Source: Solibacillus sp. FSL W7-1436
GTDB taxonomy: Bacteria > Bacillota > Bacilli > Bacillales_A > Planococcaceae
DNA: 64,000 nt
Assembly (NCBI RefSeq): GCF_038007305.1
Contig: NZ_JBBOWV010000001.1
Span: forward strand, 3,772,375-3,836,374
Direction: 5' to 3'
The translations under genes were made by a program, and so were the position numbers. Below the pieces are notes generated by a model. The model did not search any database, was not told the DNA's origin, and saw only the letters and a list, made by a program, of their open reading frames with translations. The number at the start of each line of letters is the position of its first letter. The stretch's first letter is position 1. Of this stretch, positions 7,824 through 17,212 are shown in pieces.

Positions 7824-8252
7824 TTAGGAAATAAGCGTTTTGACAACTTTTGAAATTGTCGCGCCATCTGCTTTTCCATCGAGTAATGGCTTTGCAATTT
7901 TCATTGCATCACCCATATTCATGCCTGAAGTAATACCTGCTGCCTGAAGCTCAGCTGAAATTTCTTCCTCTGTTAACTGTTTTGGTAAAAAGCTTTTTAA
8001 AATAACTAATTTTGCTTCTTCTTTTTCAATCAGGTCTGAACGGTCCGCTTGCTTTGCACCTTCCAGTGACTGGTTTGTCTGCTTAATTTCACGATTAATG
8101 ACAGCAGTTTCTTCCTGTGGCGTCAATTCCGCGCCCTTTTCTTTTTCTGCAGCATCCAATGCGGACTTCACTAAAGTCAATACTCCTTTAGCTAATACAT
8201 CCTTGTTTTTCATCGCTTGCTTTAATTGGTCAAATACAATTGTTTTTAACAT
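7824..8252 (-). CDS. yqeY: GatB/YqeY domain protein
   Basis: 142 residues, close to the usual 147-150 of the YqeY family. Recognisable features are the N-terminal LKQAMKNKD, the long central helices with EREIKQ-like (NREIKQTNQSLEGAK) sequence and the C-terminal GMNMGDAMKIAKPLLDGKADG. The domain resembles the tail of the GatB subunit of the tRNA amidotransferase, which suggests tRNA-related binding, but no activity is firmly known. In B. subtilis yqeY follows rpsU; here no rpsU is seen upstream, and the preceding gene is the divergent end of the pst operon. Start fixed by AAAGGGG eight bases before the ATG. Confidence 0.92.
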   Translation of the reverse strand: MLKTIVFDQLKQAMKNKDVLAKGVLTLVKSALDAAEKEKGAELTPQEETAVINREIKQTNQSLEGAKQADRSDLIEKEEAKLVILKSFLPKQLTEEEISAELQAAGITSGMNMGDAMKIAKPLLDGKADGATISKVVKTLIS

Positions 8253-8365
8253 GCTGTCTACCCCTTTACATCTAAATAAGTACTCAACTTATTTGAATTA
8301 CCTATATTGTACCATGTACCCTTTCATTTCATAAATTATTCATAAACAAATTGTTGAAATAAATT

Positions 8366-8404
8366 TAAAAAATAAAAGCATAGGAAGTTTTCTCCCTATA
8401 CTTT
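8366..8404 (-). terminator. Terminator of the pst-phoU operon
   Basis: 10-bp stem with one mismatch (8395-8404 with 8375-8384), then TATTTTT on the minus strand, just after the phoU stop. Confidence 0.75.
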
Positions 8405-8410
8405 GAATGC

Positions 8411-9064
8411 TTAATTATTCAGCTCATAATGCTTCCCTTTTACAAGATAGAATAAATGTTCGGCAATATTGGTTGCGTGGTCTGCCGAGCGTTCGATACA
8501 ACGGCATACGTAAGATAAACTCGTTACTTGCGATACTTGCTCACTCGAAACAGACAGCTTCATTAAATTACTGAGCGTATTGCCTGTTAATTCGTCGACC
8601 TCATCATCAAGATTTGCAATTTCTTTTGCCTTTATTGTATTTTCTTCAATAAAGGCATCGACAATTTGGCGCAGCATTAAAATCGTTTTATGGAACATTT
8701 CCTCAATCGGCTCCACGCTTGTAACAAACGGCGCTTTCCCGATTCGAATCGATTCCTTGGCGATATTTACCGCATGATCCCCGATTCGCTCCATATCCGA
8801 TGCCGCTTTAATGACAACGATCAATCGTCGCAAATCAGTCGCTACAGGCTGCTGTTTTGCAATCAGTAAAATTACGCGGTCGTTAATTATTTCTTCCATC
8901 CGATTGATTTTCGGATCTGTATCAATTACCTGTAACGCTAAATCAATATCCTTTTTCAAAAAGGCTTTAAAAGATTCCTGTAATGCAAGAATACTTAAAT
9001 CACACAGTTCCATTAAATCTTGCTGAACTGCTATTAGATCATGTTCAAAACGTTCACGGATCAT
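8411..9064 (-). CDS. phoU: Phosphate transport system regulator PhoU
   Basis: 217 residues, all helical, with two PhoU repeats of about 100 residues each. Each repeat carries the typical metal-binding acidic motif: DMERIGDHAVNIAKE in the first and ERSADHATNIAEHL in the second. PhoU links the Pst transporter to the PhoR sensor and damps phosphate signalling. It is the last gene of the pst operon, 23 bases after pstB, as in most bacteria. I chose the ATG at 9064; the in-frame ATG at 9073 is only one base from the AGAGGAG ribosome binding site. Confidence 0.95.
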   Translation of the reverse strand: MIRERFEHDLIAVQQDLMELCDLSILALQESFKAFLKKDIDLALQVIDTDPKINRMEEIINDRVILLIAKQQPVATDLRRLIVVIKAASDMERIGDHAVNIAKESIRIGKAPFVTSVEPIEEMFHKTILMLRQIVDAFIEENTIKAKEIANLDDEVDELTGNTLSNLMKLSVSSEQVSQVTSLSYVCRCIERSADHATNIAEHLFYLVKGKHYELNN

Positions 9065-9087
9065 CTTTATCATTCTCCTCTATCTCA

Positions 9088-9903
9088 TTATCCGAATCGG
9101 CCGGAAATATAGTCTTCAGTACGCTGATCTGATGGTGTCGAGAAAATGATATCTGTCTTATCGAACTCCACGACTTCCCCGTTCAGGAAGAAGGCCGTTT
9201 TATCGGAAATACGAGCTGCCTGCTGCATGTTATGTGTCACGATGACGATCGAATACTGTTCTTTCATCTGCTGTACAAGTTCTTCAACTTTTAATGTTGA
9301 AATCGGGTCAAGAGCTGAAGTCGGCTCATCCATTAAAATGACATCCGGTTCGATTGCAAGGCAACGTGCGATACAAATACGCTGCTGCTGGCCACCTGAT
9401 AAACCATAGGCATTTTGGTTTAGGCGGTCTTTTACTTCATCCCATATTGCTGCACCACGCAGTGACTTTTCGACAATTTCATCCAGAATTTTCTTGTTTT
9501 TAATTCCATGGATACGGGGTCCGTATGCGATATTATCATAGATTGATTTCGGAAACGGGTTTGGTTTTTGGAATACCATACCGACTTTTGTGCGAAGCTC
9601 CTCCACTTCATAGCCATTCGAAAATATATTGCGGCCACGGTAATTGATTTCTCCTGATGTACGTACAATCGGCACAAGTTCAACCATTCGATTCAATGCT
9701 TTTATATAGGTCGACTTCCCGCATCCGGAAGGACCGATAATTGCCGTCACTTCATTTTCCTTCATTTCCAGATTGATATCTTTTAAAGCATGGTGATCCC
9801 CATACCATAAATTAAAATTATTAGACTGCATGACATTCGCCTGATTCGTTTCGATGCCCATTGCAGGTCGATGCACATTATTTTTCGTTAAAAGTTGAAC
9901 CAT
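9088..9903 (-). CDS. pstB: Phosphate ABC transporter ATP-binding protein PstB
   Basis: 271 residues. Walker A is GPSGCGKST, the Q-loop is in [11 protein letters not shown], the signature is LSGGQQQR, Walker B is [12 protein letters not shown] and the switch His is in [10 protein letters not shown]. The KPNPFP string and the YGDHHALK start of the nucleotide-binding domain are diagnostic for PstB. It drives high-affinity phosphate import through PstC and PstA. An N-terminal extension of about 25 residues precedes the domain. It lies 12 bases after pstA. Complete and without oddities. Confidence 0.97.
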   Translation of the reverse strand: MVQLLTKNNVHRPAMGIETNQANVMQSNNFNLWYGDHHALKDINLEMKENEVTAIIGPSGCGKSTYIKALNRMVELVPIVRTSGEINYRGRNIFSNGYEVEELRTKVGMVFQKPNPFPKSIYDNIAYGPRIHGIKNKKILDEIVEKSLRGAAIWDEVKDRLNQNAYGLSGGQQQRICIARCLAIEPDVILMDEPTSALDPISTLKVEELVQQMKEQYSIVIVTHNMQQAARISDKTAFFLNGEVVEFDKTDIIFSTPSDQRTEDYISGRFG

Positions 9904-9915
9904 TCCATTTCACTC

Positions 9916-10794
9916 CTAATATCGTTTTTGGAATTTATTTCGGATAAAAATTGCAATGGAATTCATCGTTAACAGGAAAACCATTAATACGATGATTCCG
10001 GCAGATGCCACATACTGGAACGCTTCTTGCGGACGTTTTGCCCAGTCGAAAATTTGCATTGGCAATGCGGTAAATGTATCAAGATAATCAGTTGGTAAAA
10101 ACTGTAATATTACCGGGATTCCGATTACGACTAATGGTGCTGTTTCACCGATTGCACGGGATAACGCTAAAATACTGCCTGTTAAAATTCCCGGAATAGC
10201 TGCCGGCAGCACAACCCGGACGATTGTTTGCCATTTTGTCGCACCCATTCCGTATGATGCTTCCCGCTGTTCATTTGGTACCGCGCGGATTGCTTCTTGT
10301 GCCGCCACAATAATGACCGGCAAAATAAGTAAACTCATCGTCAAACCTGCCGCTAAAATACTTTTCTCAAAGCCGAACAGTCGTACGAAAATTGTTAATC
10401 CCAGCAAACCGAAAACAATTGATGGTACCCCTGCCAAATTAGATATATTGATACGGATAAAATCATTCAATTTATTTTGCTTTGCATATTCTTCCAAATA
10501 TAATGCTGTACTCACACCTAAAATTATCGAGACAGGAGCAACTACGCTCATCAGCCATAAAGAGCCAACCAACGCCGCTTTAATCCCTGCATTTTCAGGA
10601 ATACGTGACGCGAAGTTTGTAATGAAATTTATATCTAAAAAACCAAGCCCCTGCGTCAAAATTCGATAAAGGAGCATCCCTAATGAAACAAGGGCAAAAC
10701 TCGTGGCAAGAATGAAAATAATCTTCCATATTTTATTGGAAATGAGACGTTTATTCATTCGCTTCATTACTAAATCTTCTTGAATATAGCGCAT
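9916..10794 (-). CDS. pstA: Phosphate ABC transporter permease PstA
   Basis: 292 residues with about six membrane segments. The EAA loop reads EASYGMGATKWQTIVRVVLP, and the last part contains GETAPLVVIG, typical of PstA. It forms the membrane channel with PstC. The start codon lies one base after the pstC stop, and its ribosome binding site (GAGGAG) is inside the last pstC codons, so translation is probably coupled. Confidence 0.96.
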   Translation of the reverse strand: MRYIQEDLVMKRMNKRLISNKIWKIIFILATSFALVSLGMLLYRILTQGLGFLDINFITNFASRIPENAGIKAALVGSLWLMSVVAPVSIILGVSTALYLEEYAKQNKLNDFIRINISNLAGVPSIVFGLLGLTIFVRLFGFEKSILAAGLTMSLLILPVIIVAAQEAIRAVPNEQREASYGMGATKWQTIVRVVLPAAIPGILTGSILALSRAIGETAPLVVIGIPVILQFLPTDYLDTFTALPMQIFDWAKRPQEAFQYVASAGIIVLMVFLLTMNSIAIFIRNKFQKRY

Positions 10795-10795
10795 A

Positions 10796-11740
10796 TTAAT
10801 ACTCCTCTCGGAAGCGTTTTGAAATATATGTTGCGAGTAAATTCATCGCCAACGTGAAAATGAACAAAGTGAATCCTACCGCATAAATTGAGTAGTAAAT
10901 TGTTGTCCCGTAACCGGCATCGCCTGTCGTAACTTGCACGATATAGGCTGTCATTGTTTGAATCGAATCCGTAAAGCCAAAGTCGAATTTTGGTGTAGAT
11001 CCCCCTGCCAAGGAAACAATCATCGTCTCACCTATTGCCCGGGAAATACCTAATACGACAGAAGCGACAATTCCTGATAATGCGGCCGGCAGAACAACTT
11101 TAACCGCCACTTCGAATTTTGTTGCACCCAACCCGAGCGCACCTTCACGAATCGACCTTGGAACTGAGCTCATCGCATCTTCGGACATGGATGTAATCAT
11201 TGGAAGTATCATGATTCCGACAACAATCCCAGGACTGATTGCGTTGAAAATTTTCAAATCGGGAATAACCGACTGTAAAATCGGTGTTATGAATGTTAAA
11301 GCAAAGAACCCGTAAACAATCGTCGGGACACCTGCAAGTACTTCCAGAATCGGTTTAATGATTTTTCGTACGCGTTCTGATGCATATTCACTCAGATAGA
11401 TGGCTGCGCCTAAACCGAATGGCACCGCTACAATAATAGCAATCAGTGTTATTTTAAATGTCCCGAATATTAATGGTAATATTCCATACAACGGCTCCTT
11501 ACCTGAAAATGGCAGCCATTCGGTACCAAATAAATAATCCGTAATCGACACTCGCGTAAAGAATTCAAATGTCTCGAATATTAGTGTAAAAACAATCCCA
11601 AACGTCGTAAGAACCGAAATCGTCGCTGCCAGAAATAACCCGAACGGTACTAACTTTTCGATTACTTTCTTTCCTTTGCGATTGCGCGAACGCTCGATTA
11701 ATTGCTGAACACTGACTTGCTCCTGTTGTTTAAGAGCCAT
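10796..11740 (-). CDS. pstC: Phosphate ABC transporter permease PstC
   Basis: 314 residues with about six membrane segments and an EAA loop REGALGLGATKFEVAVKVVL, plus the PstC-typical AIGETMIVSLAGGS. The start is the ATG at 11740, nine bases after GGAAGGAG; the longer open frame to 11824 would run back over the pstS-pstC terminator-like stem and is unlikely. Partner of PstA. Transcription from pstS must read through the stem at 11798-11831, which would make permease levels lower than PstS levels. Confidence 0.95.
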   Translation of the reverse strand: MALKQQEQVSVQQLIERSRNRKGKKVIEKLVPFGLFLAATISVLTTFGIVFTLIFETFEFFTRVSITDYLFGTEWLPFSGKEPLYGILPLIFGTFKITLIAIIVAVPFGLGAAIYLSEYASERVRKIIKPILEVLAGVPTIVYGFFALTFITPILQSVIPDLKIFNAISPGIVVGIMILPMITSMSEDAMSSVPRSIREGALGLGATKFEVAVKVVLPAALSGIVASVVLGISRAIGETMIVSLAGGSTPKFDFGFTDSIQTMTAYIVQVTTGDAGYGTTIYYSIYAVGFTLFIFTLAMNLLATYISKRFREEY

Positions 11741-11797
11741 GTGCGAAAACTCCTTCCAGTCATCTATGTAAAATAAATCCATCATATTTTCATCATT

Positions 11798-11831
11798 AAA
11801 AAACGTGTGGGGCATGAGAGCCACCCCACAC
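11798..11831 (-). terminator. Terminator-like stem between pstS and pstC
   Basis: Minus strand: GTGTGGGG, 11-base loop, CCCCACAC, one G, then six T. It sits between the pstS stop and the pstC start inside one operon, so it probably acts as a partial terminator or as a 3' end that stabilises a pstS-only mRNA. Confidence 0.75.
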
Positions 11832-11846
11832 TATTAAACATCGAAA

Positions 11847-12818
11847 TTATTTTAGTGCTTCTAACTCTTTTAAAGCTTCTTCATACTTTTCATCCGGCAA
11901 GCCGACATAGCCAACTACTTCTGCCATTTCACCTGCATTTTCAAGTGTGAATTTTATGAAGTCATATGTAGCTTCATTTTCCTTAACTGCACTGTTACTC
12001 ACATAAACAAATAATGGACGTGATAATGGAGAATACTCGCCTGATTCGATTGTTTCGTTTGTCGGTTCCACTCCATCAACCGTTACAACTTGTAATTTAT
12101 CTTTGTTTTCCAGATAGTACGCGTAACCGAAATAGCCGATTGCATTTTTATCAGCTGTTACCCCTTGTACTAGCACATTGTCATCTTCAGATAACGTTGC
12201 TGATTTAACGATGTCTTCACCGTCTAAAATAACTTCATCGAAGTAGTCATACGTACCTGAGTCAGAACCTGGTGAGTAGAACACGATTTCTTCTTCCGGC
12301 CATGACGGATCGATATCAGACCATTTTTTTGTAGTACCATCTTCAATCCAAATCTGTTTTAATTGTTCAACTGTCAGATCTTTTGCCCAAGTATTTTCAG
12401 GATGAACTACTACCGATAAACCATCGTAAGCAAGTTCAAATTCTGTATATTCTACCCCTGCGTTTTTCAGCTCTTCCACTTCAGTATCTTTGATTGGACG
12501 AGAAGCGTTTGAGAAATCAGTTTCACCATTGATGAATTTTTCGAAACCGCCGCCTGTACCAGATACACCAACTGCTACGCGTACATCTTTTTGTACCCCC
12601 GCGTATTCTTCAACTAATGCTTCTGTAATTGGAGCAACTGTTGACGAACCATCGCCTACTACATTACCTGTTAATTGTGCGCTGCCAGCTTCAGCCTGTT
12701 CTGTGTTTGTTTGAGCAGATGTAGACGTTTCATCATTATTCTCTTCTCCGCCACATGCTCCTAAAAGAATCGCTGAACCTAGTAAAGCTGTTGATGTTAA
12801 GTACTGCCACTTTTTCAT
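11847..12818 (-). CDS. pstS: Phosphate-binding lipoprotein PstS
   Basis: 323 residues. Lipoprotein signal peptide with the lipobox LLGAC, lipidated at Cys22. A Glu/Asn/Thr-rich linker follows, then the periplasmic-binding fold with the phosphate-binding pieces [27 protein letters not shown]-like (SNASRPIK) and [12 protein letters not shown]. It captures phosphate at the cell surface and passes it to PstCA. Ribosome binding site CGGAGGAA. First gene of the operon, downstream of a PhoP-box-like array, so induced on phosphate starvation by inference. Confidence 0.96.
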   Translation of the reverse strand: MKKWQYLTSTALLGSAILLGACGGEENNDETSTSAQTNTEQAEAGSAQLTGNVVGDGSSTVAPITEALVEEYAGVQKDVRVAVGVSGTGGGFEKFINGETDFSNASRPIKDTEVEELKNAGVEYTEFELAYDGLSVVVHPENTWAKDLTVEQLKQIWIEDGTTKKWSDIDPSWPEEEIVFYSPGSDSGTYDYFDEVILDGEDIVKSATLSEDDNVLVQGVTADKNAIGYFGYAYYLENKDKLQVVTVDGVEPTNETIESGEYSPLSRPLFVYVSNSAVKENEATYDFIKFTLENAGEMAEVVGYVGLPDEKYEEALKELEALK

Positions 12819-12903
12819 TTGTAATTCCTCCGCTTGTTTAATAGATGTTTTTTCTTACAATTCCAACTATAGTGACAATTTATTAAGCTTATATAATTCA
12901 ACG

Positions 12904-12929
12904 GTTAATTGAATGTAAAGCTTTGTAAA
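12904..12929 (-). promoter_or_regulatory. Candidate PhoP box of the pst operon
   Basis: Three direct TTNACA-like hexamers on the minus strand: TTTACA (12924-12929), TTTACA (12914-12919) and ATTAAC (12904-12909), each exactly 10 bases apart, with a weaker TGAATT in the next register. In B. subtilis PhoP binds TT(A/C/T)ACA repeats spaced about 11 bases and replaces the -35 function. An AT-rich stretch fit for a -10 lies just downstream (about 12880-12896). Confidence 0.7.
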
Positions 12930-12968
12930 CAAAAAAGACAATTTACAGGAAGTCCCTGCAAATTGTCT
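12930..12968 (-). terminator. Terminator of the gene at 12979-13392
   Basis: Long stem AGACAATTT(G)CAGG with CCTG(T)AAATTGTCT (12960-12968 with 12936-12944) followed by TTTTTTG on the minus strand. It insulates the PhoP-box region from upstream transcription. Confidence 0.85.
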
Positions 12969-12978
12969 CATTTTCTTC

Positions 12979-13392
12979 TTATTGAATCTTTTTCACACTT
13001 TTTATGTTAATAAGTTTAATAGAATGTTCAGTAAATGTCGGTTTTTCCTTTTTCGTCTTTACTTTGTGTACATAAAGTAAAATTGTTTTCGCATCTTTTG
13101 GATGGGCATAGCCTTCAAACGTTGCATTATATAGTATTGAACCATCCCGTAAAGTAACCGTCGCCTTTTTAGCATCGACCAGCTCCCGTAAAAAGGGAAA
13201 GGCTTTCACATTCCGTTCACGTTCAGCACGGACTAGGCGTGGTTCAAGTATAAGCAGGAGTCCTTCAAAAATAATTATATAGACAACCGACATTAAGATT
13301 ACGAGCCACGCCGGCATGTCCATTAATACTAAAATCGCTGCATTACTTAAGGCACCCAGGATGACGACAATATGTACAATCTTCTTTCTCAT
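12979..13392 (-). CDS. Small membrane protein, unknown
   Basis: 137 residues. Two hydrophobic segments at about 4-24 and 30-52 form a membrane hairpin; the rest is a basic cytoplasmic domain (about 55-137) with a predicted strand-rich part including VTLRDGSILYNATFEGY. I do not recognise a family. The ATG at 13392 follows AAGGGGAAGA; a TTG one codon upstream is possible. It lies between a penicillin-binding protein gene and the pst operon and has terminators on both sides, so it forms its own unit. Confidence 0.75.
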   Translation of the reverse strand: MRKKIVHIVVILGALSNAAILVLMDMPAWLVILMSVVYIIIFEGLLLILEPRLVRAERERNVKAFPFLRELVDAKKATVTLRDGSILYNATFEGYAHPKDAKTILLYVHKVKTKKEKPTFTEHSIKLINIKSVKKIQ

Positions 13393-13405
13393 CAAATCTT
13401 CCCCT

Positions 13406-13438
13406 TAAAAAAAATCCCGTAGCCAGAAACTACGGGAT
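13406..13438 (-). terminator. Terminator of the penicillin-binding protein gene
   Basis: Perfect 9-bp stem (13430-13438 with 13414-13422) followed by eight T on the minus strand. Confidence 0.9.
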
Positions 13439-13445
13439 TATCGTT

Positions 13446-15656
13446 TTATTCGTTTACTGTTTCGACTTCTTCGTCCTCATCCAGTTTTTCATCAGAATGC
13501 TTAATAATCGGTTTCTCTACTTTACTTGTAGACAGACCTTCTTCTGCATATTTATTTTTCAGTTCAAAATAGGAATCTACTAATTCACGGGCTGTTAAAT
13601 TGGCCTGTGGTAAATAGTTATTTGTAAAGTTCGTTGTAGCCCATGGGAATATGATGGCATAGGCAATTTCAGGATCATCAAATGGTGCATAACCTACATG
13701 AACAATGTTGATCGTGTTTGTTTTCCATTTATCACGCTGCGGTCCATAGTAAACTACCTCGGCTGTACCAGTTTTACCAGCAGCAATATAATCCGCTGTT
13801 TCAAACTGACGACGGGCAGAACCATTTGCCCCGAAGTAAACTCGGCGCAGACCTTCTTGTACATGATCAATTTCCTGTTGGCTGTTTTCGATTTTATTCA
13901 AAATTTTAGGTGTCACTTCTTCCACAACTTGCCCTAAATATTCTCCATCTTTGGAAGGGTTGCGAATTTCTTTTAGCATTCTCGGTTGGATGCGGTAACC
14001 GTCGTTTGCAATTGTTGATATATATTGTGCCAATTGCATTGTCGTATACGTATCAAACTGGCCAATCGCCAAGTTTAATAGTTTTACATCCGTATCCGGG
14101 TCGGCCTGATACCCGGTAGACTCTCCCGGAAGGTCAATGCCCGTAGGTACACCTAGTCCAAACTGTGCATATTCATTTCGCATAGTCTGCAATGTTCCTG
14201 GTGCTAAACTAAAGCGCATACCAGGTGAATATGTCCGGCCGCCAATACCCATTGCAATTTTGAACATATAGACGTTTGATGAACGCTCTAATGCCGTTAA
14301 ATCATTCAGCATGACACTACCAGTCTTGTTGAATAGTGTATTTAAGGTAATGTTACCGATTCGCATCGGTGAATCGAGCATGACAGTTCCCGGCTTAATA
14401 ACGCCTTCATTGTAGCCCATTAAGACGGTTGCTGCTTTTACAGTTGACCCTGCTTCATATGCAGACGTAAATGTACCGTAGGAATAGTCGACAATATATG
14501 GTTTGCCAGTATCTTTATCTTTTTCTATTTTCTTGCCGACTACCGATAGAAGTTCCCCGGTTTTTGGATCCATTGCTACTAAAAAGCCGCGATCCAGTAA
14601 CTGTGAACCACCTTTAGCCTTCAATTCCAATAAATACTTTTCCAAAATTTCATCAGCTTTTTGCTGGAGTTCCACGTCGATTGTTGTTACTAAATCTTTC
14701 CCGGGCTCCCCTGCAAAAGTCGTCATCGTTTCAACTACTTGACCTTTTTTATTCGTGATGTTTTTAACGACTGATTTTTCACCTTGCAGTATTTCTTCAT
14801 ACTGTGCTTCAAAATAACTTTCCCCAACACGGTCGTTACGAGAATAATCACGGGCCAAATAATAGTTCAGTTTCGATTTAGGTACACCTTTGCTCGGTAC
14901 CGTAGTTCGACCTAAAATGGCCAATGGAGAAAGACGCACTCGTTTCCAATCGGTTGTCGTATTTACACCAGGCAGATCTGCCAGATGTTCTGAAACTCGG
15001 GCAAATTCTTCCGGAGTAACATTCTCGCCTTTAATAATCTGGGGCGATAAGTTATAGCCTGTCATCATTTCACGGTAAATTGCCAGAACTTCCAGGTCAA
15101 AATCGGAAAGTTGTTCCAGTTCTTCATCTGTAATACGATCCCGAATTCGTCGATCATATTCTTTATTGATTTCCTTCGTTTCTAAATCTTCATTTTCAAG
15201 TTGGAATTTCGTCATTTCCTTTTGTGTAACTTTTTCTTTCGCCTTTTCCGGATTCCGTAAAATCCAAAAATCCAGTTTATCTCGATGCGTTACTTTTTCT
15301 GTCGGCTGCTCGATAATATGTGCAAGTTTTTCTGCAATTTCAAGCATTTCAGCGGATTTTGTCGTTTGCATTTTTGTATAGGTAATCGCATTTTCTGGTT
15401 GATTATCAACTAAAATACGACCATAGCGGTCAAAAATACGGCCACGGGGTACACTTGTATTCACCCGTACTTCTTCTGTACGCTCTAATGCGCGCACATA
15501 ATCTTCACCTTTTACAATTTGTATATATCCTAGACGGAAAATCAGTAATGAGAACAAAACAAATATTGAAAAGAAAAGGACATTCATCCGAAAAGTTAAA
15601 CTTGCACGTTGCTTTGCCTTCGGATTTTGCTGACGATTTTGCGTAATTTTGCGCAA
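13446..15656 (-). CDS. Class B penicillin-binding protein (PBP2/PbpA-like transpeptidase)
   Basis: About 736 residues. One membrane anchor near the N-terminus (VLFFSIFVLFSLLIFRLGYI), then a PBP dimer domain beginning with NTSVPRGRIFDRYGRIL, then the transpeptidase domain. Active-site motifs are complete: STVK with nucleophile Ser404, SSN, and KTGTAE. The enzyme cross-links peptidoglycan stem peptides; the PbpA group serves lateral wall and spore outgrowth in B. subtilis, where the gene also lies near sodA and pst. The C-terminal tail is acidic and low-complexity (DEKLDEDEEVE). I chose a TTG start at 15656 because AAGGAAGGGG lies nine bases upstream; the in-frame ATG at 15695 has no ribosome binding site. 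Confidence 0.92.
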   Translation of the reverse strand: MRKITQNRQQNPKAKQRASLTFRMNVLFFSIFVLFSLLIFRLGYIQIVKGEDYVRALERTEEVRVNTSVPRGRIFDRYGRILVDNQPENAITYTKMQTTKSAEMLEIAEKLAHIIEQPTEKVTHRDKLDFWILRNPEKAKEKVTQKEMTKFQLENEDLETKEINKEYDRRIRDRITDEELEQLSDFDLEVLAIYREMMTGYNLSPQIIKGENVTPEEFARVSEHLADLPGVNTTTDWKRVRLSPLAILGRTTVPSKGVPKSKLNYYLARDYSRNDRVGESYFEAQYEEILQGEKSVVKNITNKKGQVVETMTTFAGEPGKDLVTTIDVELQQKADEILEKYLLELKAKGGSQLLDRGFLVAMDPKTGELLSVVGKKIEKDKDTGKPYIVDYSYGTFTSAYEAGSTVKAATVLMGYNEGVIKPGTVMLDSPMRIGNITLNTLFNKTGSVMLNDLTALERSSNVYMFKIAMGIGGRTYSPGMRFSLAPGTLQTMRNEYAQFGLGVPTGIDLPGESTGYQADPDTDVKLLNLAIGQFDTYTTMQLAQYISTIANDGYRIQPRMLKEIRNPSKDGEYLGQVVEEVTPKILNKIENSQQEIDHVQEGLRRVYFGANGSARRQFETADYIAAGKTGTAEVVYYGPQRDKWKTNTINIVHVGYAPFDDPEIAYAIIFPWATTNFTNNYLPQANLTARELVDSYFELKNKYAEEGLSTSKVEKPIIKHSDEKLDEDEEVETVNE

Positions 15657-15800
15657 AGAACACTTCCCCTTCCTTACTTTATGTAGCGTGTACATGAATG
15701 TATAGTCATAGCTTTTAGTATAACACTGAAATCTCTGCGAAAAAAGAGTTCAGATTTTAATTATTCATCTTTTAGACGGCTGAGATTTTATAAAGTTTCA

Positions 15801-15838
15801 TAAAAAAAGAAGCTTCACGTAAATTAATGTGGAGCTTC
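15801..15838 (-). terminator. Terminator of the universal stress protein gene
   Basis: 10-bp stem with one mismatch (15829-15838 with 15809-15818) and seven T on the minus strand. Confidence 0.85.
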
Positions 15839-15847
15839 GACATTTTA

Positions 15848-16291
15848 TTAAGTATTTCTTACAACAAGGACGTCACAGCGGGCATTTCTTAAAATCCCTT
15901 CTGATACGGAACCTAGGAAAAATCGTGCTAATTCGCCTTTTCCTGTTACACCGCAAATAATCAGATCAATTTCTTCCTGCTGAGGGATATCGCGTGCGAT
16001 AACATGTTTAGGTGTCCCGTACTCAATAATTTTTTTTATGTTTGTAAACCCTGCCTGCTGCGCTTTTTTCTCAAATGAATCTAAAAGATCCTTTTTGTTA
16101 TTCGTAAATTTTTCCGCCATCTCAAAGTTATAGCCTTCTGAAAATGCAAAGGAACGAGTATCGATTACATGAACAATATACAGCCTACTTCCGACATTAT
16201 CCTGTGCAAGTTGCACAGCTCTTCTAAAAGCAATCCGTGACTCATTCGTTTCATCCACGGCAACTAGTATATTTTTGTACGTCATGCTCAT
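15848..16291 (-). CDS. Universal stress protein (UspA family)
   Basis: 147 residues. The fold is clear: strand 1 YKNILVAVDET, the central VIDTRSFAF segment and the C-terminal nucleotide-binding motif GVTGKGELARFFLGSVSEG, followed by LVV. The GxxGxGx9GS pattern indicates the ATP-binding class. These proteins act in stress survival; the exact function varies. It is a single-gene unit with its own terminator, upstream of and on the same strand as the penicillin-binding protein gene. I saw no sigma-B promoter in front of it. Confidence 0.93.
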   Translation of the reverse strand: MSMTYKNILVAVDETNESRIAFRRAVQLAQDNVGSRLYIVHVIDTRSFAFSEGYNFEMAEKFTNNKKDLLDSFEKKAQQAGFTNIKKIIEYGTPKHVIARDIPQQEEIDLIICGVTGKGELARFFLGSVSEGILRNARCDVLVVRNT

Positions 16292-16373
16292 TTATTCCTC
16301 ACCTCTTTATACATTATTCATAAGTAGCATAGTTTAGGTGTACTTACGACTATATAGGTAAGAATTAAATATG

Positions 16374-16408
16374 TAAAAAAGGCTCTGTAACCGAAGTTAC
16401 AAAGCCTT
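16374..16408 (-). terminator. Terminator of the SDR gene
   Basis: 13-bp stem with one mismatch (16396-16408 with 16379-16391) and a UUCG loop, followed by TTTTTTAC on the minus strand. Confidence 0.9.
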
Positions 16409-16423
16409 GTATAAAATATATGC

Positions 16424-17182
16424 CTAATAAGCTGTCCAACCAGCATCCGCTGTAATAATTTGACCGTTGATGAAACTTGAATCTTCCGAACCTAAAAATA
16501 CTGCCAATTTCGCGATTTCATCCGGATTTCCGACACGTGGAATCAGTGCAGAACCTTTTTGCTGCTGGCCGGCACCGTATTGGCTGATATTTTGCATCGA
16601 CTGTTGGATATTTGTCATAACAGCACCTGGTGCGATTCCGTTTACACGAATACCGGATTGAGAGAACATGAATGCGGTATTTTTTGTTAAACCGACAACA
16701 GCATGTTTCGAAGCAGTATATGCTGCACCTGCACGACCACCGTTTAACCCGCCAGCTGAAATATTATTTACAATAACACCATGACCTTGTTTTAAGAACA
16801 TATCTGTTGCAATACGCATTGACTTCATAACAGAAGTAGTATTAACAGCGAAAATCATGTCCCAGCGTGCATCTGTAATTTCATTGACAGGCTCAAATCC
16901 GTCCATGATGCCTGCATTGTTTACTAAAATATCTAGCTGACCGTAATTTTTAATAGTAGCGTCAAATAATTTTTGCAAGTCTTCATCTTTCGTTACGTTT
17001 GTTGCGATCGCAAAAGACGTGCCACCGTTTGCAGTAATTTCATCCGCAACTGTTTTTGCGCCTTCTTCATTTAAATCCGAAACTACTACTTTTGCGCCTT
17101 CTTTTGCATATGCTTCCGCGATTGCTTTCCCCATCCCAGAAGCGGCACCTGTTACGATTGCTACTTTATCCTGTAATTTCAT
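16424..17182 (-). CDS. Short-chain dehydrogenase/reductase
   Basis: 252 residues, classical SDR. The cofactor motif TGAASGMG, the NNAG motif, catalytic Ser (ISAGG) and YTASK (YxxxK) are present, and the C-terminus ends in INGQIITADAGW. Asp in VVVSDLNEEG after strand 2 favours NAD over NADP. The substrate is unknown. It is divergent from a TetR-type regulator whose gene starts 153 bases away, so the regulator probably controls it. Start ATG follows AAGGAGAG. Confidence 0.93.
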   Translation of the reverse strand: MKLQDKVAIVTGAASGMGKAIAEAYAKEGAKVVVSDLNEEGAKTVADEITANGGTSFAIATNVTKDEDLQKLFDATIKNYGQLDILVNNAGIMDGFEPVNEITDARWDMIFAVNTTSVMKSMRIATDMFLKQGHGVIVNNISAGGLNGGRAGAAYTASKHAVVGLTKNTAFMFSQSGIRVNGIAPGAVMTNIQQSMQNISQYGAGQQQKGSALIPRVGNPDEIAKLAVFLGSEDSSFINGQIITADAGWTAY

Positions 17183-17212
17183 TATAAATCTCTCCTTAGA
17201 AAATAGAAGTTA

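Noticed and set aside
7709..7897. 62-codon minus-strand frame that could be taken for a small basic ribosomal-type protein
   Set aside because: It overlaps the end of yqeY in another frame, includes the hairpin at 7768-7811 and does not match S21.
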